NCBI RefSeq assembly: GCF_033439725.1
Contig: NW_026944387.1
Coordinates: 1,240,001 to 1,304,000 of the forward strand
Direction of reading: 5' to 3'
Source of the DNA: Neurospora tetraspora
Lineage: Eukaryota > Ascomycota > Sordariomycetes > Sordariales > Sordariaceae
DNA: 64,000 nucleotides
Shown here piece after piece: positions 44,993-57,737 of this stretch. The number at the start of each line of letters is the position of its first letter. The first letter of the stretch is position 1. Both the position numbers and the translations under genes were made by a program. The notes under the pieces are model-generated. The model saw nothing but the letters and a program-made list of their open reading frames with translations. It did no database searches and was not told the origin of the DNA.

Positions 44993-46076
44993 ATCTAACG
45001 ACGGTACACGAGCGAACAAATAATTGAACGTGGAAGCAACCCACGTTGGGTGCACTCTGGGGAACGGCTGCAAGGTGGGGAAAGTGGTCGTCCGCCCAAA
45101 CAAAAACAAACGACATGCCGAGGCTACTAGGCAATGGCTGCTTTGATGTTACAGGCACTCTGGAATCACCGCATGTGTTCCTGTTTTGGGAACTTGGGAT
45201 TGATGGAGGCTTCGTTATGATGGCATGAGCAAATGAGAGATACCAGGACATGAACTTTTTGGGTTTGTATATGCATCTGCGCGAGCAGAACCGGCGCTCT
45301 GGATACACGACCGATGCTTAGAGGGAAAAAGGAGTTGGAAGAAAGAGGATCGTATTCGGGTTCGGCGTGCGCAGGTTTCTCTTATTCCAGGCATGGGAGG
45401 AACCAGATGCCATCGTTCACAACAAGAACCTTGAAAAACTGGAAGGGACTTGCATGTAGTCTTACACTACATTTTGTATACAAGTATTCTTTTCTCTCAC
45501 TTCACGCTCCTATGATTGTCCAGTCCTGTCATGAGCCAACCTGAACTTCGGTGCTCTTGGATCAAGCGAGGAGGTCAGTCGCCTCATGCAGTTCACCCGT
45601 CAAATTCAAAGTCTGGCTGGGCAATCTTTTAGTTGGGCATCCAGTACGGAAGGAGCGGTGGGCAATTTCCAAACGGCACCTCCTGATCGGTGTCGCGAGG
45701 GAAGGCACGTCGTCGGGCCCTCGCTGCTTGATGTGACTGCCCGCCGCATCGGCAGTCCGCGGTTGGTCCCGGACATCTCTCACTGCCTCTTTCCGTCCAT
45801 GGCTCAACTGTTCCTTCCGTCTTCTTACTAAATATTTTTCACTGCGTCACGCCGGCGAGTGCTCGAAGCTCCTTCCGTTTCTGGGAGTGGCTTCCATCTC
45901 AGGGCTTCGACCACGCACAGAATTGTGTCAACTCAACCCCGCCTCGACCCCCAAATGAGCTTTGTCTGTATAGCTTCACTTTCCATCGCTCGTTACCACT
46001 TCGCATTACTTGCTGTCGTTTGTTCAAATCCGTCGTGCCATCGTTGAACCCCCATCGATCACAACGTGAAGCAACC
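44993..46076. other. intergenic, promoter of the helicase gene
   Basis: 3' region of the transporter and 5' region of MER3. Short frames only; no gene or repeat recognised. Confidence 0.55.
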
Positions 46077-49000
46077 ATGACGGGACGTTGGCGCGAGTCG
46101 GCGCGCGAAAGAATAGCCCAAAGACAGCGAGAAAGACACAGATCCGATATCCTCGATGACCGCGACGAACTTGCCATGTCTCCTCGTCCGGGCTATTACC
46201 CGGAACGCTATCGTGATGAACACGACCGTGGACAGCTTGGGCCACCAACAAGCTACTATGCCGAACCACCTCAGCCATATGCAGACGAGCTAGACAATTT
46301 CGGTATGTTATTGAACTCTACGCCATGGCTTTCTGCCAGAGTCTGACAAATCCCAGATCGCCATTTTCTTGCCCATCCTGCCCCGCAAACTCGTGACGAC
46401 GAACAATATCAAATTGCGCTCTCGCATCTTAGCAGACATGCCCGGCCTCACATCTCCCCCGGATACAGCTCGTATATGGACGCCACTATGTCCCAGTCCA
46501 TGTCTGCTGGCCCGCCTACCTCCACCATGGTACCTGTTACCGATGATCACCTCATCCCGACTCCGAGGACACTGGAAATTATCAGCCGTGAACCAAATCA
46601 TCGCCTCAGGGAACTGTATGGCTCACACCAGCAGCTAACGCCTCCGATGCATTCCGGTTGGTCTTGTTCCCCCATCAGATATCTTGTGGTCGGTCTGACA
46701 TTGCCCAGCAGCTTCATACGCACACAGCCCCGCGAGTCAAGCGCCCACCAAAGACACTCTTCATAGCCTCAGTAGCTCCAGTCCTACCATACGAGCCAGC
46801 GCGCACAAAAAGCAAAGTGCCTCTCGACGCGCCCGTCAGATGTCGTATGTGGTCGAAGAACCCATGGAAGCATCTCAGTCATCCCAGCCATCCCTAGCTA
46901 CCCACACAGATTCTACTCAGTCGACCCCAATTGTTCACGGTATACGGCTGGTGAGTGTACGACAGGCCTTGCCAAGCAGGTTTCAGGAAGTCTTCCCTTA
47001 CGAATTGCTCAATGCTGTACAATCGAAATGTTTCGGAGTTGTCTATGGGTCCACCGACAACGTGGTCATATCTGCACCGACAGGAAGCGGCAAAACAGCC
47101 ATCCTGGAACTCGCCATCTGCAAACTTGCTCTTGATCGAGGCAACGAGAACTTCAAGATTGTCTATCAAGCTCCCACCAAAGCTCTTTGTTCCGAGAAGG
47201 CTAGGGATTGGGAGAAGAAATTCAGCCATATGGGCTTGAAATGTGCTGAGCTGACCGGCGACACCTCCCAAGCCGAGATGAGGAGAGTCGGGGAAGCTTC
47301 CATTATTGTCACCACTCCCGAGAAGTGGGATTCCATAACACGCAAGTGGCAGGACCATCGCAAGCTTCTCCAACTTGTCGAATTATTCCTCATCGACGAA
47401 GTTCACATCCTCAAGGACGTCCGCGGTGCTACCCTTGAGGCTGTGGTGTCGCGGATGAAGACTATTGGGGCTAATGTTCGTTTCGTTGCACTGAGCGCCA
47501 CTATTCCCAACTCAGATGACATTGCAAAGTGGCTGGGACGTAATCACACGACTCAACAGCTCCCTGCTCACCGTGAGGTCTTTGGTGAGGAATTTCGTCC
47601 TGTCAAGCTGCAGAAGTATGTCTACGGATACGAATGCAATGGGAATGACTTCATCTTTGACAAGTTTCTCGACTCGAAACTCCCCATGCTGCTCTCTAAG
47701 CACAGTCAACGGAAACCGATTCTGGTCTTCTGCTTTACGAGAAAATCATGCGAGTCTACGGCCACCATGCTGGCGGAGTATGCCTCGGCGTTGTCAGAAA
47801 CTAACAGCCTGTGGCCGATTCCAAAAAAGAGAATTCCTGTTGTCAGCCGCGAACTGCAGGAAATTGTTCAGTTTGGTGTTGCCTTCCATCATGCGGGTCT
47901 TGACGTCCAAGACAGAGTTGCTATTGAGCAACATTTTCTGAGAGGGGATTTGAGCGTCATCTGTTGCACATCAACGTTGGCCGTTGGCGTCAACCTCCCC
48001 TGTCACACGGTCGTCATGAAAGGGACCGTCGCTTTCATGGACGACAAGCTTCAAGAGTACTCGGATCTCGAGGTTATGCAGATGCTAGGACGAGCGGGCC
48101 GACCGCAGTTTGATACCAGCGCTACCGCTGTCATTCTGACGCGTGCTTCAAACAAGTTACGCTACGAAAACATGGTCTCCGGTCGGGAAATACTCGAAAG
48201 CACCCTGCATCTCAACCTCATCGAGCACCTTAACTCTGAGATATGTCTTGGAACAATCAGTGATCTTTCTTCAGCAAAGTTATGGCTTGGTGGGACATTC
48301 TTGAGTGTTCGTCTCAGACGAAACCCTGATCATTACCGACTTACAGGTGACATCTCGAATCCTTCCCAGATCGACGACAAGCTCGAAGAGATTTGCGAGC
48401 GTGACATAAAGCTTCTGCAGAACACCCAGTTAGTGACTGCAGACGCAAAGTTCAAGTGTACAGAGTATGGCCGTGCAATGTCCAAGTACATGGTGGAGTT
48501 CGAGACGATGAAGTTGATATTGAAGATTCCGCGAGCTGCTGGCATTGATGCCTTGGTATGGTTATCTTCTCAAAGATGTTTACAACAAATAGCTAATTCA
48601 ATTGCAGATCACTGCTCTCGCTGAAGCAGTAGAGTTCAAAGAGTTTCGCATAAAACCCGCCGAAAGGACACTCTTCCGGGAGATCAACAAGAACCCGCTC
48701 ATTATGTATCCAGTGAAAGAGCAAGTCCAGCATACTCAACACAAGATCTCCCTGATTGTGCAGGTTCATCTTGGGTGTGTTCAGTATCCAGATTCCACTG
48801 AGGCGTCCAAGCTCAGACGACAGCTCATGATGGAAAAGAAGATGATATTCGAGAGACTCCAGCGCCTTGCACGTGCTGTAATTGATTGCAAGGGGTTTGA
48901 TCGTGATGCCCCCGGAGTGAAGAGCGCTTTGGAACTGGCTAGGGCACTTTCAGCCGAGTCTTGGGAAGGTCGTCCAACACAACTCACCCAGATTCCCAAC

Positions 49001-50932
49001 ATTGGTCCAGTTGGTATGAGGAAGTTGGCAAGCAAGGGCATTCGGACAGTGTTGGAGCTTGCAGAGAAAGAAGGCATTGAACTCGAACGGCTCATGTCTC
49101 GGCAGCCGCCATTTGGAAAGAAGCTGAAAGCAGATCTTGACAAGTTCCCTCGTCTTGATATTGAGGTGTCGGTCGTCAAATATATCACCCCCAAGAGGCG
49201 CAATGAAGACGTAACACTCAACGTTCAAGCCACACTTCGATACCACAACCAGAACGGCCCCCCAAACTGGCTGGGCAGGTGCCCGATGCTTACATTCATG
49301 ATCGAGTCTTCAAATGGGAATCTGCTATACTTTTGGCGCGGAAGTCTCAGGAAGATCGACAAACAGATCGGGCTCGTACTTCCATTTCCTGTTCCGTTAA
49401 AAAGTCCGGATGAGCGTATTATCTGCCATCTCAGCTGCGAGGAAATTGTTGGAACACTCGTCTCGAAAATTCTGAAGCACGAGGTACCCCTAGCAGCTTT
49501 TCCATCCCAGCAGTCTCGGCAGGGCAGAACAACTCCCACAAACGGAGGGCAAACGCAGCGGCTATTGAAGGAAACAGCCGAAGAATACCTGGATGATGAT
49601 GGAATAGACGACTCGGACCTGCTCCAAGCAGCTGATGAAGCAACTTCCTGTGCTCCTGCCATTCATGGAGCCAAGTACGAATCAGAATCAGATCCCGACG
49701 AGTATCCTGAGGTGGAAGAGCTCATGGAAGTTGTGACCCAAGCGAGCGAGCCAGCGCATCAGAAATTTGATAGGCATCTGGCTGCGAATGAGGCCGATGA
49801 CTCGGGAGACATGGAGAACAGCCAGATACTAGACCGTGAGCCTGTGCAATTGCCAAACGGTAAATGGCAATGCAACCATGCTTGCAGTGGAGGAGCACCT
49901 ACGAAATCGGGGAAGCCTTGTACCCACAAGTGTTGTCAAGAGGGCATCGAGAAGCCAAGAAAGCGACCTACCAAAAAGCGGAAGGAGATAGAGCAAGGAG
50001 ATCAGAAGAGCGAATCTCAGGGCGTACTGACTCAATCGTCTTTTGACGCGTTGAACAAGATATCATCAGCGGGAAGTCAAGTGGCCGTCAACAAGACAAT
50101 CCCACGTGCCGCGACCAAAAAGGAGGCATTCGAAAAGCCCTATGAGCCGGTTAACAAGAAGCCCAAGTTGGAACTGCCCCTGCAGAAGCAAACCATCGAC
50201 GGAGTTGATTTTGATTACATCGACCTTTCGTTTGATGATGACGAGTTTCAAGATATTGCGGCTGGCGTGCAGCGAAAGACAACCGCAACAACCACCGCCA
50301 ACCAGGGGCAACGTACCAGCATTGACAGCCAATCTTCACACAATGAGGCTTGGGGAATTATTCAGACCCAAAGTGAAGATGCAAGAGGCCCTGCAGCGTC
50401 AACGCAGAACATGGTGGCAGATCAGAGCATCATGTTTCCATTGCCAACCCAAGTCTATGGGGATGACCCATTTGACGCGGGCGATCTCGCAATCCTCGAT
50501 GGCATGATGTTGGAAGCAAGCAACAGACACACAACCAAATCGCCCTTCAGCATTGGCGGAAAGGATCAAGTCTTCTATCAGACTCCTTCCAGTCAGTCTC
50601 TCGGACCTGGCATGAACTTGCCCGATGAACTCGTTCCGCTCAATCCACAGTCCGCGGGGAACATCAACCAGTCAGCCACCGTGATTGATCTCGACTGGGA
50701 CGACGTGCCCATGGGAGGTAAAGATGCTACGCACGATGACCAATCTGTTTCTTACACCATCGAAGCCCCTTCTCCACACGGATTTGCCCATGGCAGCCCC
50801 CAGACCCCCAACGATGTCAAGAGTAATGGGGCCAAAGACCAGAAACCAAAGATAGAGGGTGAGCCAGAGTGGGTATCGACCATGGACCCTGACATTATTG
50901 ACATGCTTCGAGGCTTTGTAACATTTGTGTGA
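46077..50932 (+). CDS. HFM1: meiotic DNA helicase MER3/HFM1
   Basis: Four exons (46077-46302, 46357-46656, 46709-48555, 48608-50932; introns 54, 52 and 52 nt) give 1565 aa. This Ski2-like superfamily 2 helicase unwinds DNA at recombination intermediates and promotes crossover formation in meiosis, in the nucleus. The N-terminal 220 residues are disordered. Motif I APTGSGKT is at 298-305, DEVH near 405, SATIPN near 450, the HAGL motif near 570 and QMLGRAGRPQFD near 633. The Sec63 region follows, with a helix-hairpin-helix (IPNIGPVGMRKLASKGI) near 917. A CNHAC...CTHKCC cluster near 1212-1232 is a zinc-binding motif typical of HFM1. The C-terminal 330 residues are disordered and acidic. The long Sec63 exon and MER3-type zinc motif separate it from Brr2 and Ski2 relatives. 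Confidence 0.93.
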
Positions 50933-51754
50933 AGGAAAAGGGAAGTTGATGTAGTGTAGGATGATGGAGTGCGGGTTGCTGCTTTTGCTGGTGTGTTGGC
51001 TGGCCCTTTTGGTACGGTGATTTCTGCTACTTTATTATGCTCACATGTTTAAAGGTACTGGGGAAATGGTATTTCCAGCAGAGGAAAATGTACTTCTAAA
51101 TCCTCGTGATAGTTGAAGGGCGATGTTTTGCTAGTGGAGGTGTATTGATGAGGCATGTCCTGCCAGCATGTGTGCAATCGCGTGCTCCTCTCCCTTCCAA
51201 ATTCTGGATGATGTGTCACTCAACATATTCAACATATGTAACCGTGTTGTATGCACACGGCAGTGAATGCTCGGGGATCTTCAAGTACGGATCGTCGAGG
51301 TTTTGAACATCAACTGCCAAAGTCCTTCCTCAATCCTGGGGTAACAGCGCCGTCTCCGCACATTTGGTGTCATAGATGACTCGACGGCCCGCCTCGGACT
51401 CCATCACCAGTTACACAGAAGACGGGAGACTGCGCTGTACCGAGGTCGAAAGCGCATTATAAATCCAGGAAATACGGACGGGAGACCGGCGATACGGACC
51501 GATTATCAACATTAAAAGGATCGTGATCCACTGACCCCCATTCGTATCGGACATCCACTGACCCCCATTCGTGTCGGACATAGTGACTCCAAATCCCCAC
51601 TCTTCGAGATTGGGCCCCCGCATCACCACCACAACCGTCAACCATCTTCTTGGGAATCTTTGGTCTTTAAAAACATCGTCACCGACGCTCTCGCACTCAT
51701 CAAATTCTTCAAACACAAAGAAGAATAACTGTATCGTCACTGTAACCTGTCAAA
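50933..51754. promoter_or_regulatory. intergenic, promoter of the oxidoreductase
   Basis: 3' region of HFM1 and 5' region of the Gfo/Idh/MocA gene. A 27-bp direct duplication at 51528-51581 lies about 175 bp before the start codon; several CGGACC/CGGACA words nearby could be transcription-factor sites. Confidence 0.5.
51528..51581 (+). repeat. two 27-bp direct repeats in the oxidoreductase promoter
   Basis: CCACTGACCCCCATTCGT followed by (A/G)TCGGACAT (one mismatch) occurs at 51528-51554 and 51555-51581. It sits where regulatory sites would be expected. Confidence 0.85.
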
Positions 51755-53106
51755 ATGGTCGGAATCGCACTGCTAGGCGCTGGCATCTTTGCCCGGGAGC
51801 GTAAGTCCTTCACCTTCGATTCCCCAATTTCACCCCTCACTGATGTCATCGGTTTATATGGTGCTCAACACCATGACCACGACAACATCACTACCACCAA
51901 GCCACATAACAACATCTACAACCCTTCCAATCATGACAATACCGATCGAAATGTGACAGAACCAAAAAAATGTAACCAAACTAACAACCCACTAATCAGA
52001 ACACCTCCCCGCAATCGAATCCGTCCCCTCCGTCTCCCTCAAAGCCATCTACTCCCGCTCCGAATCCTCCGCCAACACGCTCGCCTCGGCTGCCTCGTCT
52101 CCCGTAGACGTCTACTACGACGTGCCCACCGGCACCGGCGAAGCCAACGTCGGGCCCGAAGAGAAGACCCTCGACGCTTTGCTCGCCCGCACCGACATCG
52201 ACGCCGTCGTCATTGCCTTGCCCATCCTCGCGCAGCCGGCTGTCATCCAGAAGGCGCTTAAAGCCGGCAAGCATGTGTTGAGCGAGAAGCCGGTGGCGAA
52301 GGATGTGGAGGCGGCGAAGGAGTTGGTTGGGTTTTATGAGGCACTTGGGGGAGAAAAGAAGCCGTTGTGGGCGGTTGCGGAGAATTTCAGGTATACGCCT
52401 AGTCTGATCAAGGCGGCGCAGAGGGTGAAGGAGGTCGGGGGGAAGTTGACCACGTTTCGATTGAACATGAATGGGTGGGTGGAGGAGGGGAATAAGTATT
52501 TTAAGACTGAGTGTGAGTTTTCCCCTTCCCCCTTTTCCTCCCTTTGGATCTTTGAGAGTAGGGGTAGATGACTGGAGGCTGACAAACCAAACAAAAAAAA
52601 CAGGGCGCAAAGTCCCCTCCTACCAAGGTGGTTTCCTCCTCGACGGCGGCGTGCACTTCATCGCCGGCCTGCGCATGTTGCTCTCCGAACTCAACCAGGA
52701 AATCACCCACGTCGCCGGCTTCAGCGCCCTCCTGGAAGAGCGTTTGTTGCCTGTCGACACGGTGCACGCCGTTGCTTTGACCAACAACGGCAAGTCGGGA
52801 ACCATCAGCATGTCGTTCGGCACCCAGTTCAAGTCCGGACTCGAGATCGAGGTGGTTACGACCCAGGGGTCCGTCTACTGGAACCACAACCAGGTCAAGA
52901 CCAAGACGAAGGAGGGGGAGAAGACGGATGAGTTTGAGAAGAGCACCGGCGTTAAGGAGGAGATGGTTGCTTTCGCCAAGGCGATTGAGAAGGGCGAGAC
53001 GGAGAAGTATCAGACGCCTGAGGAGGCGTTGAGGGATTTGGAGGTGGTGCAGAGGCTGTTGGAGTCGGGAGAGGGGAAGGGGGTTGTTAAGACGGTTGAG
53101 GCTTGA
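51755..53106 (+). CDS. Gfo/Idh/MocA-family NAD(P)-dependent oxidoreductase
   Basis: Three exons (51755-51800, 52000-52512, 52604-53106; introns 199 and 91 nt) give 353 aa, the usual length. Residues 3-13 (GIALLGAGIFA) form the Rossmann dinucleotide loop, split from the rest by the first intron. DAVVIALPILAQPAVIQKAL and GKHVLSEKPVAKD carry the family EKP motif (111-113), whose Lys is catalytic. GGFLLDGGVHFIAGLRML, in exon 3, holds the conserved DGGVH (Asp/His) active-site motif. These enzymes oxidise or reduce sugars, inositols or dihydrodiols; the substrate is unknown. The stop is 23 bp from that of the convergent transporter gene, so their transcripts probably overlap. A role in using a sugar imported by that neighbour would be speculation. 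Confidence 0.9.
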
Positions 53107-53129
53107 GTGGGTGTGAGCGTGGCGAGTGA

Positions 53130-55910
53130 TTATTCATTGTCGTCGTTTGGGGTCTCGGTTGAAGAGAGTAGACCCTGGCGGGAGGCTCGGCTTTTTGCTG
53201 CGAGACGTTCCGGTCTGTGTGACGGAATGAGTTAGGGTGGCCACAATTCAAAACAGGGGTTTCCCAATGATATGATCAGGTGTTGGGACTCACAGTAAAA
53301 TACGAACATCGATAATATTCAGCATCCAACACATGATGATGACGAGTATCCAAAGCACGATGGATATCTGCCAGGCATAGTGGTCTGTGAAACAGGAGGT
53401 CAGCTTATTAGACCCAATCAAATGTCAAGAGGGAGTGGGACGCACAATAAGGAGCCTGCGAAGCCGGCCATATGAGAACCTGAGACCAAGTCAGGATGGC
53501 GTAGACTCCGGCTATCGAGTAGCCGACTATCAAAGTGCGAGCCTCTGAGTCCTGCGGCAGTCTGTATGATCAAGGTCTAGTCAGTTATCGTCTTTCCCTG
53601 TCGAAACGACGAGCTTGATACAAGCAAGGGGCGGTCCTACATATCAGACAGCCACGACATAATCAACGGTGCAGTTCCTAGACTCATATAAGTCATGAAA
53701 TAGCTGGCGTAAGCAGCAGAAACCGGTGTGGTGTCCGGATGAGATGTCCAGACGCTCATGATGATGCATGGGATCAGTCCGATCACGCCTGTATAGTACA
53801 GCTGTTTTAGCACAACCACATCTCAACTCATGAAATTGCACCGGAGGACGTCGAAGACTCACCTTGAGCAACCAACAACGTCCACCGAGTCTGCAACAAA
53901 TCCGATAAAATCGCCCAAATCCAAACTGTCACAATTTCACTCATCAGTCAGCCTCATGTTCACTTCACCTTATCAAACCCCCCCAAGACTCTTGCAGTAA
54001 GTAGGTACTCACCAAAAACAACATTCACCCCATTTCCCAAAATCGGAATCGCATTAACCCCCTCAACACTCCACCTCGGCGTCGTCCCATCTTCTCTCTT
54101 CAGTTCTTTCAAGAAAAGATTAAAGTAATTGTACCCATACGGCGCCAGCACCGAAGCAATATACAGCGCCGGAATGAAGTAGGAGATCCATAACCTGAAG
54201 GTACGCTTGGCGGCGCGCCAGGTTATCTTTTTGGAGTCTGTTCGGTTGTGCCGCGTGAGGCGTTGTTTGGCGAGGTGGATGTGTGCTGGGGAGAGCCAGC
54301 CAAATCTGGGCAAGAGGGAGGAAGGGGAGGAAATGAAGGAAGTGGAGGAGGAAGTGGAGGAAGTGGAGGAGGAAGAGGAGGAGGAAGGGGAGGAATAGGC
54401 GGGTGTTTGATAAAGGGAGCGCGGGTTGGGGGAGTTAGGATAGTCCGGGATTAGGAAGAAGCCGGTGAATCCGATTAGGAGGGTTAGGAGGCCGTTTATT
54501 ATGAAGAGCCATCTTTTTATATGGAAGGATTTGTTAGCATTGGGTGAGGTGAGATATTGGATGCGTAGCTTTGGTAGGGGGTTGTTGATTGGGAGAGTAT
54601 GCGCGGGTTCAAGGTAGAGAAAAGTGTACGATAAAGATACAGGTGGAGGTGAAGAGGGAAGGAGGAAAGGAAGGGAAAAGGAAGGGGAAGTAAACAAACA
54701 AACTACTAACCGCCAACCCCTAAGCCCCCATTTCCCTTCAAGAGACTCGAGCACAGCAACCTGTAGCGCCCCAGACATCATAGACCCCAGTGCTTGACAT
54801 GAATGGTAAAAGCCCATGCGCTTGGCGAGTTCTAGGGGAGTGTACCAGTACACTTTTTCGTTTTCGACCCAACAGTCAAAGTGTCAGCTATCGTGCCATT
54901 CATGGTTACATTCGTACCTTGCATACCCATTTCAGTGGCCGTGAGAACCACTACCTTATGCAGGTAGCAGCACATGGCACACTGATGGAGTCGGAAAAGG
55001 GGTGTCGTGGGGATGGAGAAAGACAAAGATAAAGAAAGATCACAAGGAAACTAAACTGACTAAAAAGAGTCATCATGCCCGGCCATGCACTGCTCTCAAA
55101 CAAACCGAGCAAGACTCGCAAGGCGTAGACTTGGTGGGCATTCTGGGCGAAGGCAATGAGAGCGGTCACGAAACCCCATCCGATCTCGAGACCGGGAAGC
55201 CAGTAGCTGGGACGGACGTAGGTGATGATGACTTGGGAGGGGATGAGCATGAGGCAGTAGGAGATGCTGAAGAAGGTGAGGAAGCTGTTTGGATGTGACA
55301 AAAGCATCAGTTCTTCTGCTGTGTCACTATTTACGTGTGAATGTGGTCTCACTAGTTTAACTCATTGCCGTTGAGTTGTAAGTCTTCTTTCATGCCAGAG
55401 ACGTAGGCAGAACTGATGTTGGTTTGGTCGAGGTATCTATCGAGACCGAATTTGTCAACTTTGACTTTTCTTACGACTAAACAAACTGGACAAATTGAAA
55501 ATTCTCACTTGATCACTAAAATTGCAAACAACATCATCATCAACATCAACATCATGTCGTCCTCACAAAGTTATCCATCATCCCCCTACTTCAAACCTAC
55601 CTTGCGAGATGCACCCAAAAGTCAACAGAAAGACATCCAACCTCCGCACCAGATCCTTCTCCAACGGCGACCTCTCATTCTCATCATCCCGTTGCAAGAA
55701 AACGAGTCGTTTGGAGATGGTGTTCCAAAGCCGCTGCCTTGCTGATAATGCTTGTGGTGATGATGTTGGTGTGGCAGACACCCTTCGTTCCTGACGAGGG
55801 TCTAGCAACGGGGTGCTTTCAAAGGCGGTGTTAGTAGCGGCGGGGGCATCCTTCCCATCCCGGAGCGAGGCCGAGTGGTGGTGTCCACCGTTTTGCGGCA
55901 ATGACGACAT
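53130..55910 (-). CDS. MFS transporter, allantoate/pantothenate (Dal5/Fen2-like) family
   Basis: Ten exons: 55910-55601, 55476-55353, 55284-55061, 54852-54711, 54512-54013, 53925-53863, 53788-53641, 53561-53446, 53384-53294 and 53214-53130. Total 600 aa. The anion:cation symporter motifs are clear: [19 protein letters not shown], then [13 protein letters not shown] joined to [54 protein letters not shown] and [18 protein letters not shown]. Twelve membrane helices are expected, with a Ser-rich insertion in the central loop. The final exon ([20 protein letters not shown]...DDNE) was found by using the GTGAGT donor at 53293 instead of stopping at 53290; its basic cytoplasmic tail suits the family. 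The exon 1/2 junction is uncertain: the chosen acceptor (55477) adds about nine residues ([14 protein letters not shown]) before YLDQTN. Substrate unknown: allantoate, pantothenate, nicotinate and biotin carriers all belong here. Confidence 0.85.
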
Positions 55911-57737
55911 TGTGGCTCGTCTGAGATGCCGTAGTGGCCGGTGAAGTCTTTTTAGACGGTCTTGCAGTGTGTTTTTGGAGGGGAAAGGGTAAGTCTGAAG
56001 TGGATGGAGTCATGAGGGGACGGACATGGAGGATGGGGAAGGGGGGTCGATATGGCACGAGGAGGACACGAGGACGAGGGATAAAATGGTTTGAGGCTAT
56101 CCCTACTTGGGGTTGTTATCGTGGAGGTGTGTCAGTTGACAACTTGACAGGCGGTGATGAAGCCAGCAGTGGCCAGATTGATGAGCCAGCTGGTGCCACT
56201 TGCCAAAGCTTACTCTTGCAGCTGCAAGCCAAGAGGGTGAACCTTTGGCCGATCATTGCCTGATTCGGTATGGTTTGCCGAATGGGAGGTTGCCAGGGGT
56301 TCACCAATCATCAGTCGCGGATGCAGAGCCGTTGCGTCTCAGATTTTCGTTTAAACCTTATTTGGACATCTCTCTGCCATAGCTCGCTCGCTTCAAAACC
56401 GTCATCTTGATCCTATTCCGGTGTGCTGGTTCCGCGACTCGCCTCCGAATACTTGGTTCTCCCCAAGTCCCAAATACCTGTGGGAGGAGGTGAGATTTTG
56501 GCGTCTTGACTCTTGACATGTCAATGTCTTCTCAATGTCATTCACCTCCCAGGTCTCGCTCGGTTCCGAACATTTGGGGATGTGTTACACTTTCGAGGTG
56601 TGCGAAAAAAAAAAAAAGACGAACACTTTCTTCTGGTGTATTGTCGTGCAAGTGTGTTTGGACTTCATTCCGCACACCTCGACTTTTCAACTGCCGTGCC
56701 TCCCCCCCTTGACCGGTGTCCCTTGTCCCTTTCTTTCGTGATAGGATCCTACAGACGGAGCAATGTCCGCCTGCCCGTGATGGTATCCATCCGGTTACAG
56801 AACCCTTTACGCTAGTGCGCATTTGGATTACAGCGGTGCCTGGCATCTTAAAGGTTCCTCCCCTAACCGTGACCTGGCTGTTACGTAATGGCCAGACTTG
56901 ACTGGGCATCCCGTTTGAGAACCCCACAACAACCTGGAAGTTGCATCTGATGATATTTCGTAACTGTTAGGAACTATTGACGCCTCGCTCGTTAAGAAAA
57001 GGAGTAGAAGTCCAGACTTGTCACTGGCTACGGAACTTACGATATATATAGACATCATGTCATGTATATAGAGCCTCATAACCTATGAAATAGGTGAGTC
57101 CCATGGTAGCACAATCGAGACTTCGGTAGTTGGTTGTTCATGCGTTACCGATTCCCTGGTTTTGTGTTTCCCGCTCCCTTTTGTGGCGTATGTACGCCGT
57201 TACCGTGCGCCATTGTCCCGAATTCTCGAGTCCTCTCCCGTTGAGGATAACGGCGTCACAGCGAGTACAACCCAGCACGGGGGGACGGAACTGGGGTTGC
57301 TACGCTACACGGGCGGGGCCGAGACAGCAGCGTGTCACTCATTGCTACCGAAGGCGGATATCCGAGACAGACAAAAGTTCACTGCATCATTTTGACCATC
57401 ATGTGTGTGTGTGAGAGAGAGAAATTGCATTGTAAAACGTTGTTCTATGTCGATCCTTGAAGATCGAAGGCATTTCGTTGCCTTCCTCGTATTCGTCGCT
57501 CATGGTATCTCGCAAATGAAGAGATGAAGGAAAATGTCTATTCAGAAATACACACCGGTAAATCAAAGGGGAGGTTGCCCGAAAAAAAATGTCTGAAATG
57601 GAAACCGCCGTAGCAAATGAAGCCTGTGTGTCCCTTTTGTGGCAAGGACTGAATGCAGCCCGCCCGTGTCCATGTTATGATAGGACTTTTGAGACCCGAG
57701 AAAGAGAAACAGAAAAGCAAAAATGAATGATGATACT
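55911..57737. other. 1.8 kb intergenic, no gene
   Basis: 5' region of the transporter and 3' region of the rhodopsin-like gene. Contains an A run near 56606 and a (TG)n/(AG)n run near 57404-57421. No coding frame with support. Confidence 0.5.
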
